DNA of 64,000 bases, taken from Chryseobacterium arthrosphaerae (lineage in GTDB: Bacteria; Bacteroidota; Bacteroidia; Flavobacteriales; Weeksellaceae). The stretch's first letter is position 1. Every line of letters begins with the position of its first letter. Location: positions 2,666,001 through 2,730,000 of the forward strand of contig NZ_MAYG01000001.1 in assembly GCF_001684965.1 (NCBI RefSeq). The letters are read 5' to 3'. The translations under genes and the position numbers were made by a program. The notes under the pieces were generated by a model. The model did no database searches and had not been told where the DNA came from. It saw only the letters and a list, made by a program, of their open reading frames with translations. Positions 33,802 through 41,880 of this stretch are shown one piece after another.

Positions 33802-36417
33802 TTACAAACTTTTCAGCTTCTCTTCCAGGATCGCAATCTTGTCAAGAGCATCTTTTTGCTTTTTATGCTCCACTTCCACAATTTCAGGTTTTGCATTAGC
33901 AACAAACTTTTCATTGGAAAGTTTTTTATCTACTGAAATTAAAAATCCTTTCAGATATTTCAGTTCTTCTTCAGTTTTGGCTTTTTCTTCCCCTAAATCT
34001 AAGTTTTCACTTAAAGGAATAGAAACTTCGGTAGCTCCCACCAGGAATGTAAAGCTTGGTTTATCTGTTTTCTGTCCGAAATGTATTTCAGAAACATTCG
34101 CCAGCTTTCTTACGATCGCCTCATTGGCAAATTCAGAAGCATTGGTATAAACTTCTACTGCTTCTCTTGGTGAAATTCCTTTGGTCTGACGGTAGTTTCT
34201 AACGCCTGAAATCAATTCTGCAGTGATTTCAAAGTTTTTAATGATCTCTTCATTAAAGTTGTCTGCATTCTTCTGCTGAGCGATCACAAGTGCTTCATCA
34301 ATACTTCTTTCCGAAATCAATTGCCAGATCTCTTCAGACTGGAAAGGCATAAACGGATGAAGCAGTTTCATCAGCTCTTCAAAGAAATATACTGTTTTGT
34401 CATATACTTCCTTAGAAATACCTTCTCCGTAATTAGGCTTGATTGCCTCAAGATACCAACCACAGAAATCATCCCAGATCAATTTATAGATCAGGTGCAA
34501 TGCATCAGAGATTCTGAATTTCTCAAACTGATCATTGATTTCAACAATTGTTTTATTCAATTTATTTTCAAACCATTCGATTGCCTGGTTATCTGTAGCA
34601 GCAGCCGGCTTATCTTCGTGGTTCCACATATTGATCAGGCGGAATGCGCTCCAGATTTTCGTCATGAAGTTTCTTCCCTGAAGCATTAAATCTTCGTCAA
34701 AAAGAAGGTCATTTCCAGCCGCAGAGCTTAATAAGATCCCTACACGTACTCCATCTGCCCCATATTTTTCCATCAATTCGATCGGATCCGGAGAGTTTCC
34801 TAATGATTTTGACATCTTTCTTCTCTGCTTATCTCTTACGATCCCTGTAAAGTAAACGTTTTTGAACGGAACTTCTTTTTTGTATTCCAATCCGGACATG
34901 ATCATTCTCGCTACCCAGAAGAAAATAATATCCGGTGCCGTAACAAGGTCTGAAGTAGGATAGTAATAGTTGATATCTTTATTATCAGGATCCAAAAGTC
35001 CTTCAAATACAGACATTGGCCATAGCCATGCGGAGAACCAGGTGTCTAATGTATCCTGATCCTGTCTAAGGCTTTCTGTCGTCAATTCATTGTTTCCTGT
35101 CTTCTGCTTTGCCAGTTCCAGAGCTTCTTCAGCAGTTTCTGCCACTACGAAATCTTCATCTCCGGTTCCATAATAGAATGCAGGTATCTGCTGCCCCCAC
35201 CACAACTGGCGTGAAATATTCCAGTCACGGATGTTTTCCATCCAGTGCTTATAGGTATTTTTAAATTTCTCAGGATAGAATTTCACCTCATCATCCATTA
35301 CTACGTCCAGAGCAGGCTTAGCCAGTTCAGACATTTTCAGGAACCACTGTACTGAAATCTTAGGTTCGATCACAGCTCCTGTTCTTTCAGAAGTTCCTAC
35401 TTTATTTACATAGTCTTCTGCTTTTAGCAAAAGATCTTTTTCCTCTAATTCTTTAGCGATCTGCTTTCTTACCTCAAATCTGTTTTTTCCGGCATAGTGA
35501 AGACCGTGCTCGTTCAGATTTCCGTCATCATCTAAAGCATCGATCATTTTCAGCTGATGCTTCTGTCCGATTTCGTAGTCATTGATATCGTGTGCCGGGG
35601 TAATTTTTAATGCTCCCGTTCCAAATTCAATATCCACATATTCGTCTTCAATGATAGGAACTACCCTGTTTACAATCGGAACGATTACGTTCTTCCCTTT
35701 CAGGTGTGCATATCTTTCATCATTAGGATTGATACATACCGCAGTATCCCCGAAAATGGTTTCAGGACGTGTAGTAGCAACCGAAAGGAATTCTTCTGAA
35801 CCTTCAATTTTATATTTAAGGAAATACAATTTCCCGTTTTGTTCTTTGAATATTACCTCTTCGTCTGAGATATTGGTTTTTGCTTCAGGATCCCAGTTGA
35901 CCATTCTGTATCCTCTGTAGATCATCCCTTTATTATAAAGATCAACGAAACTGATGATCACCTGCTTGGAAAGGTTATCTTCCATCGTGAAGCGGGTTCT
36001 GTCCCAGTCGCATGAACATCCCAGCTTTTTTAGCTGCTCAAGGATAGTTCCTCCGTATTTGTGAGTCCAGTCCCAGGCATGTTTTAAGAACTCCTCACGG
36101 GTAATATCTGACTTATTGATCCCTTCAGACTTCAGTTTAGCAACAACTTTAGCTTCGGTAGCAATGGAAGCGTGATCTGTTCCCGGAATCCAACAGGCAT
36201 TAAACCCCCTCATTCTTGCACGACGGACCAGAACATCCTGAATGGTATTATTCAACATATGCCCCATGTGTAAGATCCCCGTTACGTTTGGCGGAGGAAT
36301 TACCACAGTATATGGTGGTTTATCATTCGGCTCTGAATGGAAATACTTGTTTTCTAACCAGTATTTGTACCATTTCTGTTCTGTTTCCTGTGGATTATAT
36401 TTTTCTGAAATCTGCAT
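33802..36417 (-). CDS. valS: Valyl-tRNA synthetase
   Basis: This 871-aa class I aminoacyl-tRNA synthetase charges tRNA-Val. The HIGH-like motif is in PPPNVTGILHMGHMLNN (about residues 41-57), the KMSKS motif at 534-538 (RKMSKSLGN), and the WWGQQIPAFYYG and CWIPGTDHASIATE blocks are typical of ValS. The editing domain is present (ATTRPETIFGDTAV). The C-terminal coiled-coil arm is complete (EEKAKTEEELKYLKGFLISVDKKL). Length is normal. A -7 box lies 29 nt upstream. Confidence 0.98.
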   Translation of the reverse strand: MQISEKYNPQETEQKWYKYWLENKYFHSEPNDKPPYTVVIPPPNVTGILHMGHMLNNTIQDVLVRRARMRGFNACWIPGTDHASIATEAKVVAKLKSEGINKSDITREEFLKHAWDWTHKYGGTILEQLKKLGCSCDWDRTRFTMEDNLSKQVIISFVDLYNKGMIYRGYRMVNWDPEAKTNISDEEVIFKEQNGKLYFLKYKIEGSEEFLSVATTRPETIFGDTAVCINPNDERYAHLKGKNVIVPIVNRVVPIIEDEYVDIEFGTGALKITPAHDINDYEIGQKHQLKMIDALDDDGNLNEHGLHYAGKNRFEVRKQIAKELEEKDLLLKAEDYVNKVGTSERTGAVIEPKISVQWFLKMSELAKPALDVVMDDEVKFYPEKFKNTYKHWMENIRDWNISRQLWWGQQIPAFYYGTGDEDFVVAETAEEALELAKQKTGNNELTTESLRQDQDTLDTWFSAWLWPMSVFEGLLDPDNKDINYYYPTSDLVTAPDIIFFWVARMIMSGLEYKKEVPFKNVYFTGIVRDKQRRKMSKSLGNSPDPIELMEKYGADGVRVGILLSSAAGNDLLFDEDLMLQGRNFMTKIWSAFRLINMWNHEDKPAAATDNQAIEWFENKLNKTIVEINDQFEKFRISDALHLIYKLIWDDFCGWYLEAIKPNYGEGISKEVYDKTVYFFEELMKLLHPFMPFQSEEIWQLISERSIDEALVIAQQKNADNFNEEIIKNFEITAELISGVRNYRQTKGISPREAVEVYTNASEFANEAIVRKLANVSEIHFGQKTDKPSFTFLVGATEVSIPLSENLDLGEEKAKTEEELKYLKGFLISVDKKLSNEKFVANAKPEIVEVEHKKQKDALDKIAILEEKLKSL

Positions 36418-36445
36418 AAATTCTATTTCTTTGGCTTACAATTTG

Positions 36446-36453
36446 CAAAAATA
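36446..36453 (-). promoter_or_regulatory. -7 promoter box (TATTTTTG) of valS
   Basis: An exact TAnnTTTG match on the minus strand, 29 nt before the valS ATG. It is divergent from the DUF1573 promoter 50 nt away. Confidence 0.45.
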
Positions 36454-36495
36454 GTCTAAAGAAAAAAATTTTTAAGCATGAATTAAAATAATTTT

Positions 36496-36503
36496 TAACT
36501 TTG
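36496..36503 (+). promoter_or_regulatory. -7 promoter box (TAACTTTG) of the DUF1573 gene
   Basis: An exact TAnnTTTG match 43 nt before the ATG at 36546, giving a leader of about 36 nt. It rules out the longer in-frame start at 36501, which lies inside the box. Confidence 0.55.
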
Positions 36504-36545
36504 TTTCACAAAATTTATCTAACAAACATATTAACATTCAAGAAT

Positions 36546-37007
36546 ATGAAGAAATTAATCGCAGGAATTGCATTATTCGGAACATTTGCCCTGGCATCTG
36601 CACAAACTATTACGTTTGATAAAACTACTTTTGATTACGGTACAATCAAGCCAAACGCTGATGGTACAAGATTCTTTACAGTAACTAACTCAGGTGACAA
36701 ACCTTTGATCCTTTCTAATGTAAAACCTTCTTGTGGATGTACGACTCCTGAATTTAGCCAGGATCCGATCATGCCAGGAAAATCTGCTAAAATCAAAGTA
36801 GGATACAACACAGCGATTGCAGGACCATTCAACAAAATGATTGAGGTTTTCTCTAACGACCCTGCCAATAACAGAAGCGTAATCTATATCAAAGGTAATG
36901 TAGATGCTAATGCGCCTGAAAAAGTATTGACTCCTGCAGAGCAAAAAGAAGCTGCTAAAGCTGAGAAAAAAGCTGCAAAACTAGCTAAAAAGGCTGCTGC
37001 AAAGTAA
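36546..37007 (+). CDS. Secreted/periplasmic DUF1573 protein with a Lys/Ala-rich tail
   Basis: This 153-aa protein starts at ATG 36546. Residues 1-20 (MKKLIAGIALFGTFALASAQ) are a signal peptide. The mature part is one Ig-like DUF1573 domain (FDKTTFDYGTIKPNADGTRFFTVTNSGDKPL, SCGCTTPEFSQDPIMPGKS, IEVFSNDPANNRSVIYIKGNV) with the conserved CGC motif. It ends in a tail of about 25 residues built from KEAAKAEKKAAKLAKKAAAK, strongly basic and helical. DUF1573 proteins are common in Bacteroidota envelopes; their function is not established. The transcript is monocistronic, with its own promoter box and terminator. Confidence 0.85.
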   Translation: MKKLIAGIALFGTFALASAQTITFDKTTFDYGTIKPNADGTRFFTVTNSGDKPLILSNVKPSCGCTTPEFSQDPIMPGKSAKIKVGYNTAIAGPFNKMIEVFSNDPANNRSVIYIKGNVDANAPEKVLTPAEQKEAAKAEKKAAKLAKKAAAK

Positions 37008-37025
37008 TCTTTACTCAAAAAAATA

Positions 37026-37057
37026 AAAAAACCGTCTCCTTCGAGACGGTTTTTTTA
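37026..37057 (+). terminator. Rho-independent terminator of the DUF1573 gene
   Basis: The stem AAAAACCGTCTC / GAGACGGTTTTT has a CTTC loop and is followed by a T-run. Confidence 0.9.
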
Positions 37058-37173
37058 TTATATTTATGTTAGGTATTAAGATGAATGAGGGAAATACTGC
37101 CTGCTGATTTTTAAGCTTGGGTTAAAGCCAATATTCAATTTTACCACAACATAATCTATAATCTAAAAAATAT

Positions 37174-38043
37174 ATGGACACCAATTTCTCAGACGATTTT
37201 CAGATCAACGGAAAATTCTCCATCAAGAAATCATCTACTGCTTATAATGGAAAACTTACTAAAGAAGAAGGAGTACAATTATTAATTAAGGAAAAAGAAA
37301 AGCTTCGTGAACTTCAGGAAAAGCTGTATGCTGACGGAACCCAATCTCTGCTCGTTGTACTTCAGGCGATGGATGCTGCCGGAAAAGACAGTCTGATAGA
37401 ACACGTTTTTGGAGGGGTAAACCCACAGGGATGTAATGTTACAAGTTTTAAAACACCTAGTTCTAAAGAATACTCCCATGATTTCCTGTGGAGACATTAT
37501 CTTGCGCTGCCTCAGAAAGGGATGATCGGAATTTTCAACCGTTCCCATTATGAGAGTGTTCTGGTATGCAAAGTACATCCGGAATATAATTTAAGCGAAA
37601 AAACATGGTCTTCTGTAAAAGATTTTGATGATAAATTCTGGGAAAACCGCTATGAGAGCATCCGTAATTTCGAAAAACACCTTTCTGACAACGGAACTAC
37701 CATTATCAAGATCTTTTTGAATGTGTCTAAGGATGAACAGAAGAAGAGACTTCTGGACAGAATCAATGAACAGGAGAAAAACTGGAAGTTTTCTGCAGGA
37801 GATCTTCCGGAAAGGGCTTTATTTGGTCAGTATATGACGGCTTATGAAACCGCCATTAACGAAACTTCAAAAGATCACGCTCCATGGTATGTACTTCCTG
37901 CCGACAATAAGTGGTTTGCCAGACTTGCCGCGATTCAGATCATCATTGAAACACTGGAAAAAATGGATCTTAAATACCCCACTCTTTCAGAAAAAGAAAA
38001 ACAAAGCCTCGTTGATGCCAAGAACAGCCTTGAAAATGAATAA
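37174..38043 (+). CDS. ppk2: Polyphosphate:nucleotide phosphotransferase, PPK2 family
   Basis: This 289-aa cytosolic kinase uses polyphosphate to phosphorylate nucleotides. The Walker A motif is DAAGKDS (67-73), followed by GGVNPQGCNVTSFKTPSSKE and FLWRHYLALPQKGMIGIFNRSHYE with the Walker B-like strand, and the lid segment FLNVSKDEQKKRLLDRI. The length and single domain fit the PPK2 classes that act on nucleoside mono- or diphosphates; class III enzymes use both AMP and ADP, but I cannot fix the class by eye. It is transcribed alone, with a terminator just after the stop. Confidence 0.93.
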   Translation: MDTNFSDDFQINGKFSIKKSSTAYNGKLTKEEGVQLLIKEKEKLRELQEKLYADGTQSLLVVLQAMDAAGKDSLIEHVFGGVNPQGCNVTSFKTPSSKEYSHDFLWRHYLALPQKGMIGIFNRSHYESVLVCKVHPEYNLSEKTWSSVKDFDDKFWENRYESIRNFEKHLSDNGTTIIKIFLNVSKDEQKKRLLDRINEQEKNWKFSAGDLPERALFGQYMTAYETAINETSKDHAPWYVLPADNKWFARLAAIQIIIETLEKMDLKYPTLSEKEKQSLVDAKNSLENE

Positions 38044-38046
38044 TAC

Positions 38047-38083
38047 AAAAATCCTCAGACCATTGATCTGAGGATTTCTATTT
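38047..38083 (+). terminator. Rho-independent terminator of ppk2
   Basis: The stem AAATCCTCAGA / TCTGAGGATTT has a 7-nt loop and is followed by CTATTTTAT, immediately after the ppk2 stop. It also faces the convergent rnpB gene. Confidence 0.8.
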
Positions 38084-38127
38084 TATCTGACGCTTGCTTC
38101 TGCAGGTCTTCTGACAGTAAAAAAATC

Positions 38128-38450
38128 ACGAGAAAATCTATAAGCCGGATTCTGTACTTCCGAAGAAGTGCCTGTTATTTATCTACGCTTTACATTGCTG
38201 CAAAACTTGAGCTGATTACCCCTCGGTTTTCAGGACGAGCCGCCCCTATTTCCATTACTGAAAAGAACCGATATACTTACCATTGCACCGCAAAGAGTTT
38301 ACCTGGTTTCACTACAGCCGAACTGTACCTGCTTTCTGTTGCACTTGTCCTACCCTCACGGGTGACGGATGTTATCCGCTTTGCTGCTCTATGGTGTCCG
38401 GACTTTCCTACCTCCCGTAAAACGGGAAATCAACAGGCCGATTTTCTCGC
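38128..38450 (-). ncRNA. rnpB: RNase P RNA
   Basis: This is the catalytic RNA that matures tRNA 5' ends, about 323 nt on the minus strand. Diagnostic sequences on the minus strand are GAGGAAAGTCCGGACACC-like near the 5' side (GGTAGGAAAGTCCGGACACC), and ACAGAATCCGGCTTATAG at the 3' end. The 5' and 3' ends pair as helix P1 (CGAGAAAAT with ATTTTCTCG), which fixes the ends at about 38450 and 38128. A T-run follows P1 at the 3' side as a terminator. A TATCTTTG -7 box lies 5 nt before the predicted 5' end, agreeing with the transcription start. Exact ends may differ by a few nucleotides. Confidence 0.95.
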
Positions 38451-38455
38451 AGGTG

Positions 38456-38463
38456 CAAAGATA
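38456..38463 (-). promoter_or_regulatory. -7 promoter box (TATCTTTG) of rnpB
   Basis: An exact TAnnTTTG match on the minus strand, 5 nt before the RNase P RNA 5' end inferred from helix P1. The two lines of evidence are independent and agree. Confidence 0.65.
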
Positions 38464-38642
38464 CATAAATTTTACGGTAAAATATAAGGTTGGGAGCCGG
38501 CAGCCAGAAGCCGGAAGTTATTTGCGGGAATACCATCTGTAATAACAGCCTTACAATCTGATCAGAATTATCTTTCATGATTTGCTCTTATTCTTCTTCT
38601 CCAATTAGCACTTTATTATTATCTTCGTGCCATTATATATCT

Positions 38643-39134
38643 ATGAATTCCAGAGAAAAAGAATTTGCACAGCTTATCAAGGATAATCAGGGCCTGATTA
38701 TTAAGGTATCCCGTCTGTACACAAATTCTCTGGAGGATGAAGAGGATCTTTTCCAGGAAATTGTGTTGCAACTCTGGAGAAGTTACGATTCATTCAAAGG
38801 AAACTCTAAAATTTCCACATGGATGTACCGTGTAGCACTCAATACAGCCATTACTCTTTTTAGAAAAAAAAGCAAAAGTCTGCCAACGAACGAACTGGAT
38901 ATCAACCACAAGGATTTTGTGGAAGATGATGATGAAAAGCAGCAGCAGATATCGCTTTTGTATACTGTAATCAAGACTCTTCCTAATATAGAAAGAGCCA
39001 TTGTCATGATGTATCTTGACGATCTGCCTTACAAGGATATTGCAGAAAACCTCGGAATCACCGAAGTTAATGCACGTGTAAAAATGAACAGATTAAAGAA
39101 AACCCTTAAAGAACAGATGGAAAAATATGCCTGA
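38643..39134 (+). CDS. ECF-type RNA polymerase sigma factor
   Basis: This is a 163-aa protein from ATG 38643 (MNSREKEFAQLIKDNQG). An in-frame ATG at 38577 would add an unrelated hydrophobic stretch and is rejected. Region 2 is visible as DEEDLFQEIVLQLWRSYDSFKGNSKISTWMYRVALNTA and region 4 as LPNIERAIVMMYLDDLPYKDIAENLGITEVNARVKMNRLKKTLKE. This is the sigma-70 family group IV (ECF) layout; it would direct RNA polymerase to a small regulon. Its stop overlaps the next gene by 8 nt, and that gene encodes a membrane protein that is a natural candidate for the anti-sigma partner. Confidence 0.9.
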   Translation: MNSREKEFAQLIKDNQGLIIKVSRLYTNSLEDEEDLFQEIVLQLWRSYDSFKGNSKISTWMYRVALNTAITLFRKKSKSLPTNELDINHKDFVEDDDEKQQQISLLYTVIKTLPNIERAIVMMYLDDLPYKDIAENLGITEVNARVKMNRLKKTLKEQMEKYA

Positions 39135-39801
39135 ATTTGATTTAGATAGCTTTAAAAAAACATGGCAGGAACAGCCTGTCCAGCCTAAATATGACAACCG
39201 TGAGATTCTTCAGATGTTGAATAGAAAGTCACGCAATTATGTGAAATATATTTTCTGGATCAGTGTTGTAGAATTCTTGTTCTTCTCTGTTTTAGGCCTG
39301 TTCTACTTCTTTCAGGAAGAAGAATCAGACAGTTTCCGTAAGGTGCTGGAAAGACTGGGTGCCCAGGAAGCTCCGGAAGTGGAAAATAATTTCGGACATG
39401 CTTATCTGGCTATAAAAATCATGAGCTTATTGATTACGGCTTATTTCGTCCTGAAATTTTATCAGAATTACCGCAGGATCAAAATTGAGGAAAACCTTAA
39501 AGGGCTTATCACCCGGATTATCAAATTCAAAAAAACCGTCAACGCATTTATCCTGATCAGCATTGTATTGCTGCTTACCTTTACTTTTGTGCTGATTTCT
39601 TTTATATTTTACACATTAAGTTCTCAGAATATACAGCCTACCAATGCCAACCTTACGATCATTATTGCAGGAATTACCATCAGTACACTGCTTGCAGTAT
39701 CTATGATCTGGGTTTATTACAGACTGGTATACGGAAGCATTATTAAAAAGCTTGATAAAAACCTTAAACAGCTTAAAGAAATAGATTCTCAGGAAAATTA
39801 A
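39127..39801 (+). CDS. Four-TM membrane protein overlapping the sigma factor gene, candidate anti-sigma factor
   Basis: This 224-aa protein has a cytosolic N-terminus of about 35 residues (DLDSFKKTWQEQPVQPKYDN...), four predicted TM helices (about 37-61, 90-112, 138-163, 172-198) and a basic C-terminal tail. The 8-nt overlap with the sigma gene implies co-translation. I see no zinc-binding HxxxCxxC anti-sigma domain, so the role as an anti-sigma factor is inferred from position only. Family unknown. Confidence 0.72.
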   Translation: MPEFDLDSFKKTWQEQPVQPKYDNREILQMLNRKSRNYVKYIFWISVVEFLFFSVLGLFYFFQEEESDSFRKVLERLGAQEAPEVENNFGHAYLAIKIMSLLITAYFVLKFYQNYRRIKIEENLKGLITRIIKFKKTVNAFILISIVLLLTFTFVLISFIFYTLSSQNIQPTNANLTIIIAGITISTLLAVSMIWVYYRLVYGSIIKKLDKNLKQLKEIDSQEN

Positions 39802-39861
39802 CATCCATAGGCTATAGTTCGGGATATTATTGTTAATTTTATTTCGCCAAATCTTTTTACT

Positions 39862-41481
39862 ATGCCTTTATCATACGTTTATGGGACCTCTGAGGTTCCA
39901 TTATTAGGACAGACTATTGGTGGAAACCTTAAAAGTACTGTCGAAAAATACCCCCATCAGGAAGCGCTTGTCTGCGTTCACCAGGACTACAGAGCTACTT
40001 ATCAGGAATTTTACAATCAGACCACTGCAGTTGCCAAAGCCCTAATTTTTTTAGGAGCAAAAGCCGGTGACAGAATCGGAATTTGGGCCTCCAACCGTTA
40101 TGAATGGGTACTGCTGCAATATGCCACCGCCAGAATAGGAACGATCCTGGTCAACATCAACCCGGCCTACAGAACCCATGAATTGACCTATGTACTCAAT
40201 CAGTCTGAAGTACGCTTCATTTTTTCTGCTTTAAGCTTTAAAACAAGTAATTACAAGGAAATGGTAGAATATGCTAAAGAAGTATGTCCTACACTTGAAC
40301 ATGAGATTTTCTTTGATGACAACTGGGAAGACTTTGTCAATAACGGACAGGATATTTCGGATGAAGTTTTACACAGCTTCGAGGAACATGTACAGTTTGA
40401 CGATCCGGTAAACATCCAATATACTTCCGGCACAACCGGATTTCCAAAGGGAGTGACACTCTCCCATCATAATATCCTGAACAACGGCTATTTTATTGGG
40501 ATCAGGTTAAAATATACAGAGAAAGACCGTGTCTGTATCCCCGTTCCTTTTTACCACTGTTTTGGAATGGTCATCGGCAATATGTGCTGTACCGCTCACG
40601 GAGCCTGTATGGTAATTCCCAATGACAGCTTTGATCCGGAAATAACTTTAAAAGCAGTTTCTGATGAAAAATGTACTTCATTGTACGGCGTACCTACGAT
40701 GTTCATTGCGGAGCTGGCTGTAAAAGATTTCGATCAATATGATTTTTCAAGCTTAAGAACAGGAGTAATGGCAGGCTCAGTATGCCCTCCTGAAATTATG
40801 AAGAAAGTAGAAAGCCTGATGAACATTAAGGAAATGAGCATCTGCTATGGAATGACAGAAACGTCTCCCGTATCTACACAGACGCTGATCGGAACTCCAC
40901 TGGAAAAGCAGGTCAGCACCGTAGGAACCGTTCAGGATCATCTGGAAATAAAGATCGTGGATGAAAACGGAAGAATCCTTAAACGTGGGGAACATGGGGA
41001 ACTCTGTACCAGAGGATATTCCGTCATGCTGAAATACTGGAATGACCATGAAAACACCAAAAAGGTATTGGATGACGCACGTTGGATGCATACCGGGGAT
41101 ATGGCCGTAATGGATAAAGACGGGTATATTACCATTTCGGGAAGAATCAAGGACCTTATTATACGGGGTGGAGAAAATATATCCCCAAAAGAAATTGAAG
41201 ACTTTTTATATACGTATACCAACATTCTGGATGTTCAGATCATCGGTGTTCCCAGTGAGAAATTTGGGGAGGAGGTTATGGCCTGGGTAAAAGTGAGAAA
41301 AGGATTTACAATCACCGAAGAAGAACTCCAGGAATACTGTAAAGGAAGAATTGCCCACTATAAGGTCCCGAAATACTGGAAGTTTGTGGATGAATTCCCA
41401 ATGACCATTTCCGGAAAAATAAGGAAGGTGGAAATGAGGGAAATTTCGATGAAGGAACTGGGGTTGGAAAGCAGAGCTTAA
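39862..41481 (+). CDS. AMP-binding fatty-acyl-CoA ligase
   Basis: This 539-aa member of the adenylate-forming enzyme family has the P-loop YTSGTTGFPKG starting at Y187, YGMTETSPVS in the A5 region, MHTGDMAVMDKDGY in A7, and the C-terminal GRIKDLIIRGGENISPKEIE and PMTISGKIRK with the catalytic lysine. This set is typical of medium/long-chain acyl-CoA synthetases that activate free fatty acids with ATP and CoA before degradation or lipid synthesis. No other beta-oxidation gene adjoins. Chain-length preference cannot be read off. Confidence 0.92.
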   Translation: MPLSYVYGTSEVPLLGQTIGGNLKSTVEKYPHQEALVCVHQDYRATYQEFYNQTTAVAKALIFLGAKAGDRIGIWASNRYEWVLLQYATARIGTILVNINPAYRTHELTYVLNQSEVRFIFSALSFKTSNYKEMVEYAKEVCPTLEHEIFFDDNWEDFVNNGQDISDEVLHSFEEHVQFDDPVNIQYTSGTTGFPKGVTLSHHNILNNGYFIGIRLKYTEKDRVCIPVPFYHCFGMVIGNMCCTAHGACMVIPNDSFDPEITLKAVSDEKCTSLYGVPTMFIAELAVKDFDQYDFSSLRTGVMAGSVCPPEIMKKVESLMNIKEMSICYGMTETSPVSTQTLIGTPLEKQVSTVGTVQDHLEIKIVDENGRILKRGEHGELCTRGYSVMLKYWNDHENTKKVLDDARWMHTGDMAVMDKDGYITISGRIKDLIIRGGENISPKEIEDFLYTYTNILDVQIIGVPSEKFGEEVMAWVKVRKGFTITEEELQEYCKGRIAHYKVPKYWKFVDEFPMTISGKIRKVEMREISMKELGLESRA

Positions 41482-41504
41482 CTCACAAGAAAATTTAAAC
41501 TGAA

Positions 41505-41606
41505 AGATTAACCACAAAGTCACAAAAGTTTTTTAACACTTAAGTTATTTGAAGTGACAAGCTTTGCGTATAGAAGTACACGTAAGTCTTGAAAATCTCT
41601 GATTTT
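41505..41606. repeat. 102-bp direct repeat, copy 1
   Basis: The first of two gap-free copies 156 nt apart, differing at only two positions (41514 and 41582). Each copy starts AGATTAACC and ends CTCTGATTTT. It lies in the noncoding gap between the acyl-CoA ligase gene and rpoN. The AAAGTCACAAAAG core resembles dispersed intergenic repeats of Chryseobacterium. Confidence 0.85.
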
Positions 41607-41660
41607 CTTGGATGCTAGCATAAGATTATAGCCGATTACTCTTGTGGAGGAAAGGATGGA

Positions 41661-41762
41661 AGATTAACCGCAAAGTCACAAAAGTTTTTTAACACTTAAG
41701 TTATTTGAAGTGACAAGCTTTGCGTATAGAAGTACACCTAAGTCTTGAAAATCTCTGATTTT
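41661..41762. repeat. 102-bp direct repeat, copy 2
   Basis: The second copy, aligned with 41505-41606 without gaps and with two substitutions (A to G at 41670, G to C at 41738). A 54-nt unrelated spacer separates the copies. No transposase remnant or target-site duplication is visible. Confidence 0.85.
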
Positions 41763-41845
41763 TGTGATACTGCAAATATTTCCTCCTCTGGAGGGAGGCA
41801 AATTGAAAATCTGACAGGGTGGTTTTCACAACCTATCATAAAAAC

Positions 41846-41875
41846 AAAAAAGCATTTCAGATGAAATGCTTTTTT
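41846..41875. terminator. Bidirectional terminator at the end of rpoN
   Basis: A 14-bp perfect stem AAAAAGCATTTCA / TGAAATGCTTTTT with a tiny GA loop, A-rich on one side and T-rich on the other. It serves rpoN (minus, stop 41881) and may also stop plus-strand transcripts from the ligase gene. Confidence 0.88.
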
Positions 41876-41880
41876 ATGTT

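Noticed and set aside
38577..38642. Longer N-terminus for the ECF sigma factor
   Set aside because: The extra residues are hydrophobic and Ser-rich and unlike any sigma factor; the ATG at 38643 begins the family homology.
41505..41762. Insertion sequence remnant
   Set aside because: The direct repeat has no terminal inverted repeats, transposase fragment or target duplication.
41505..41762. CRISPR-like array
   Set aside because: There are only two units of 102 bp with one 54-nt spacer and no cas gene nearby.
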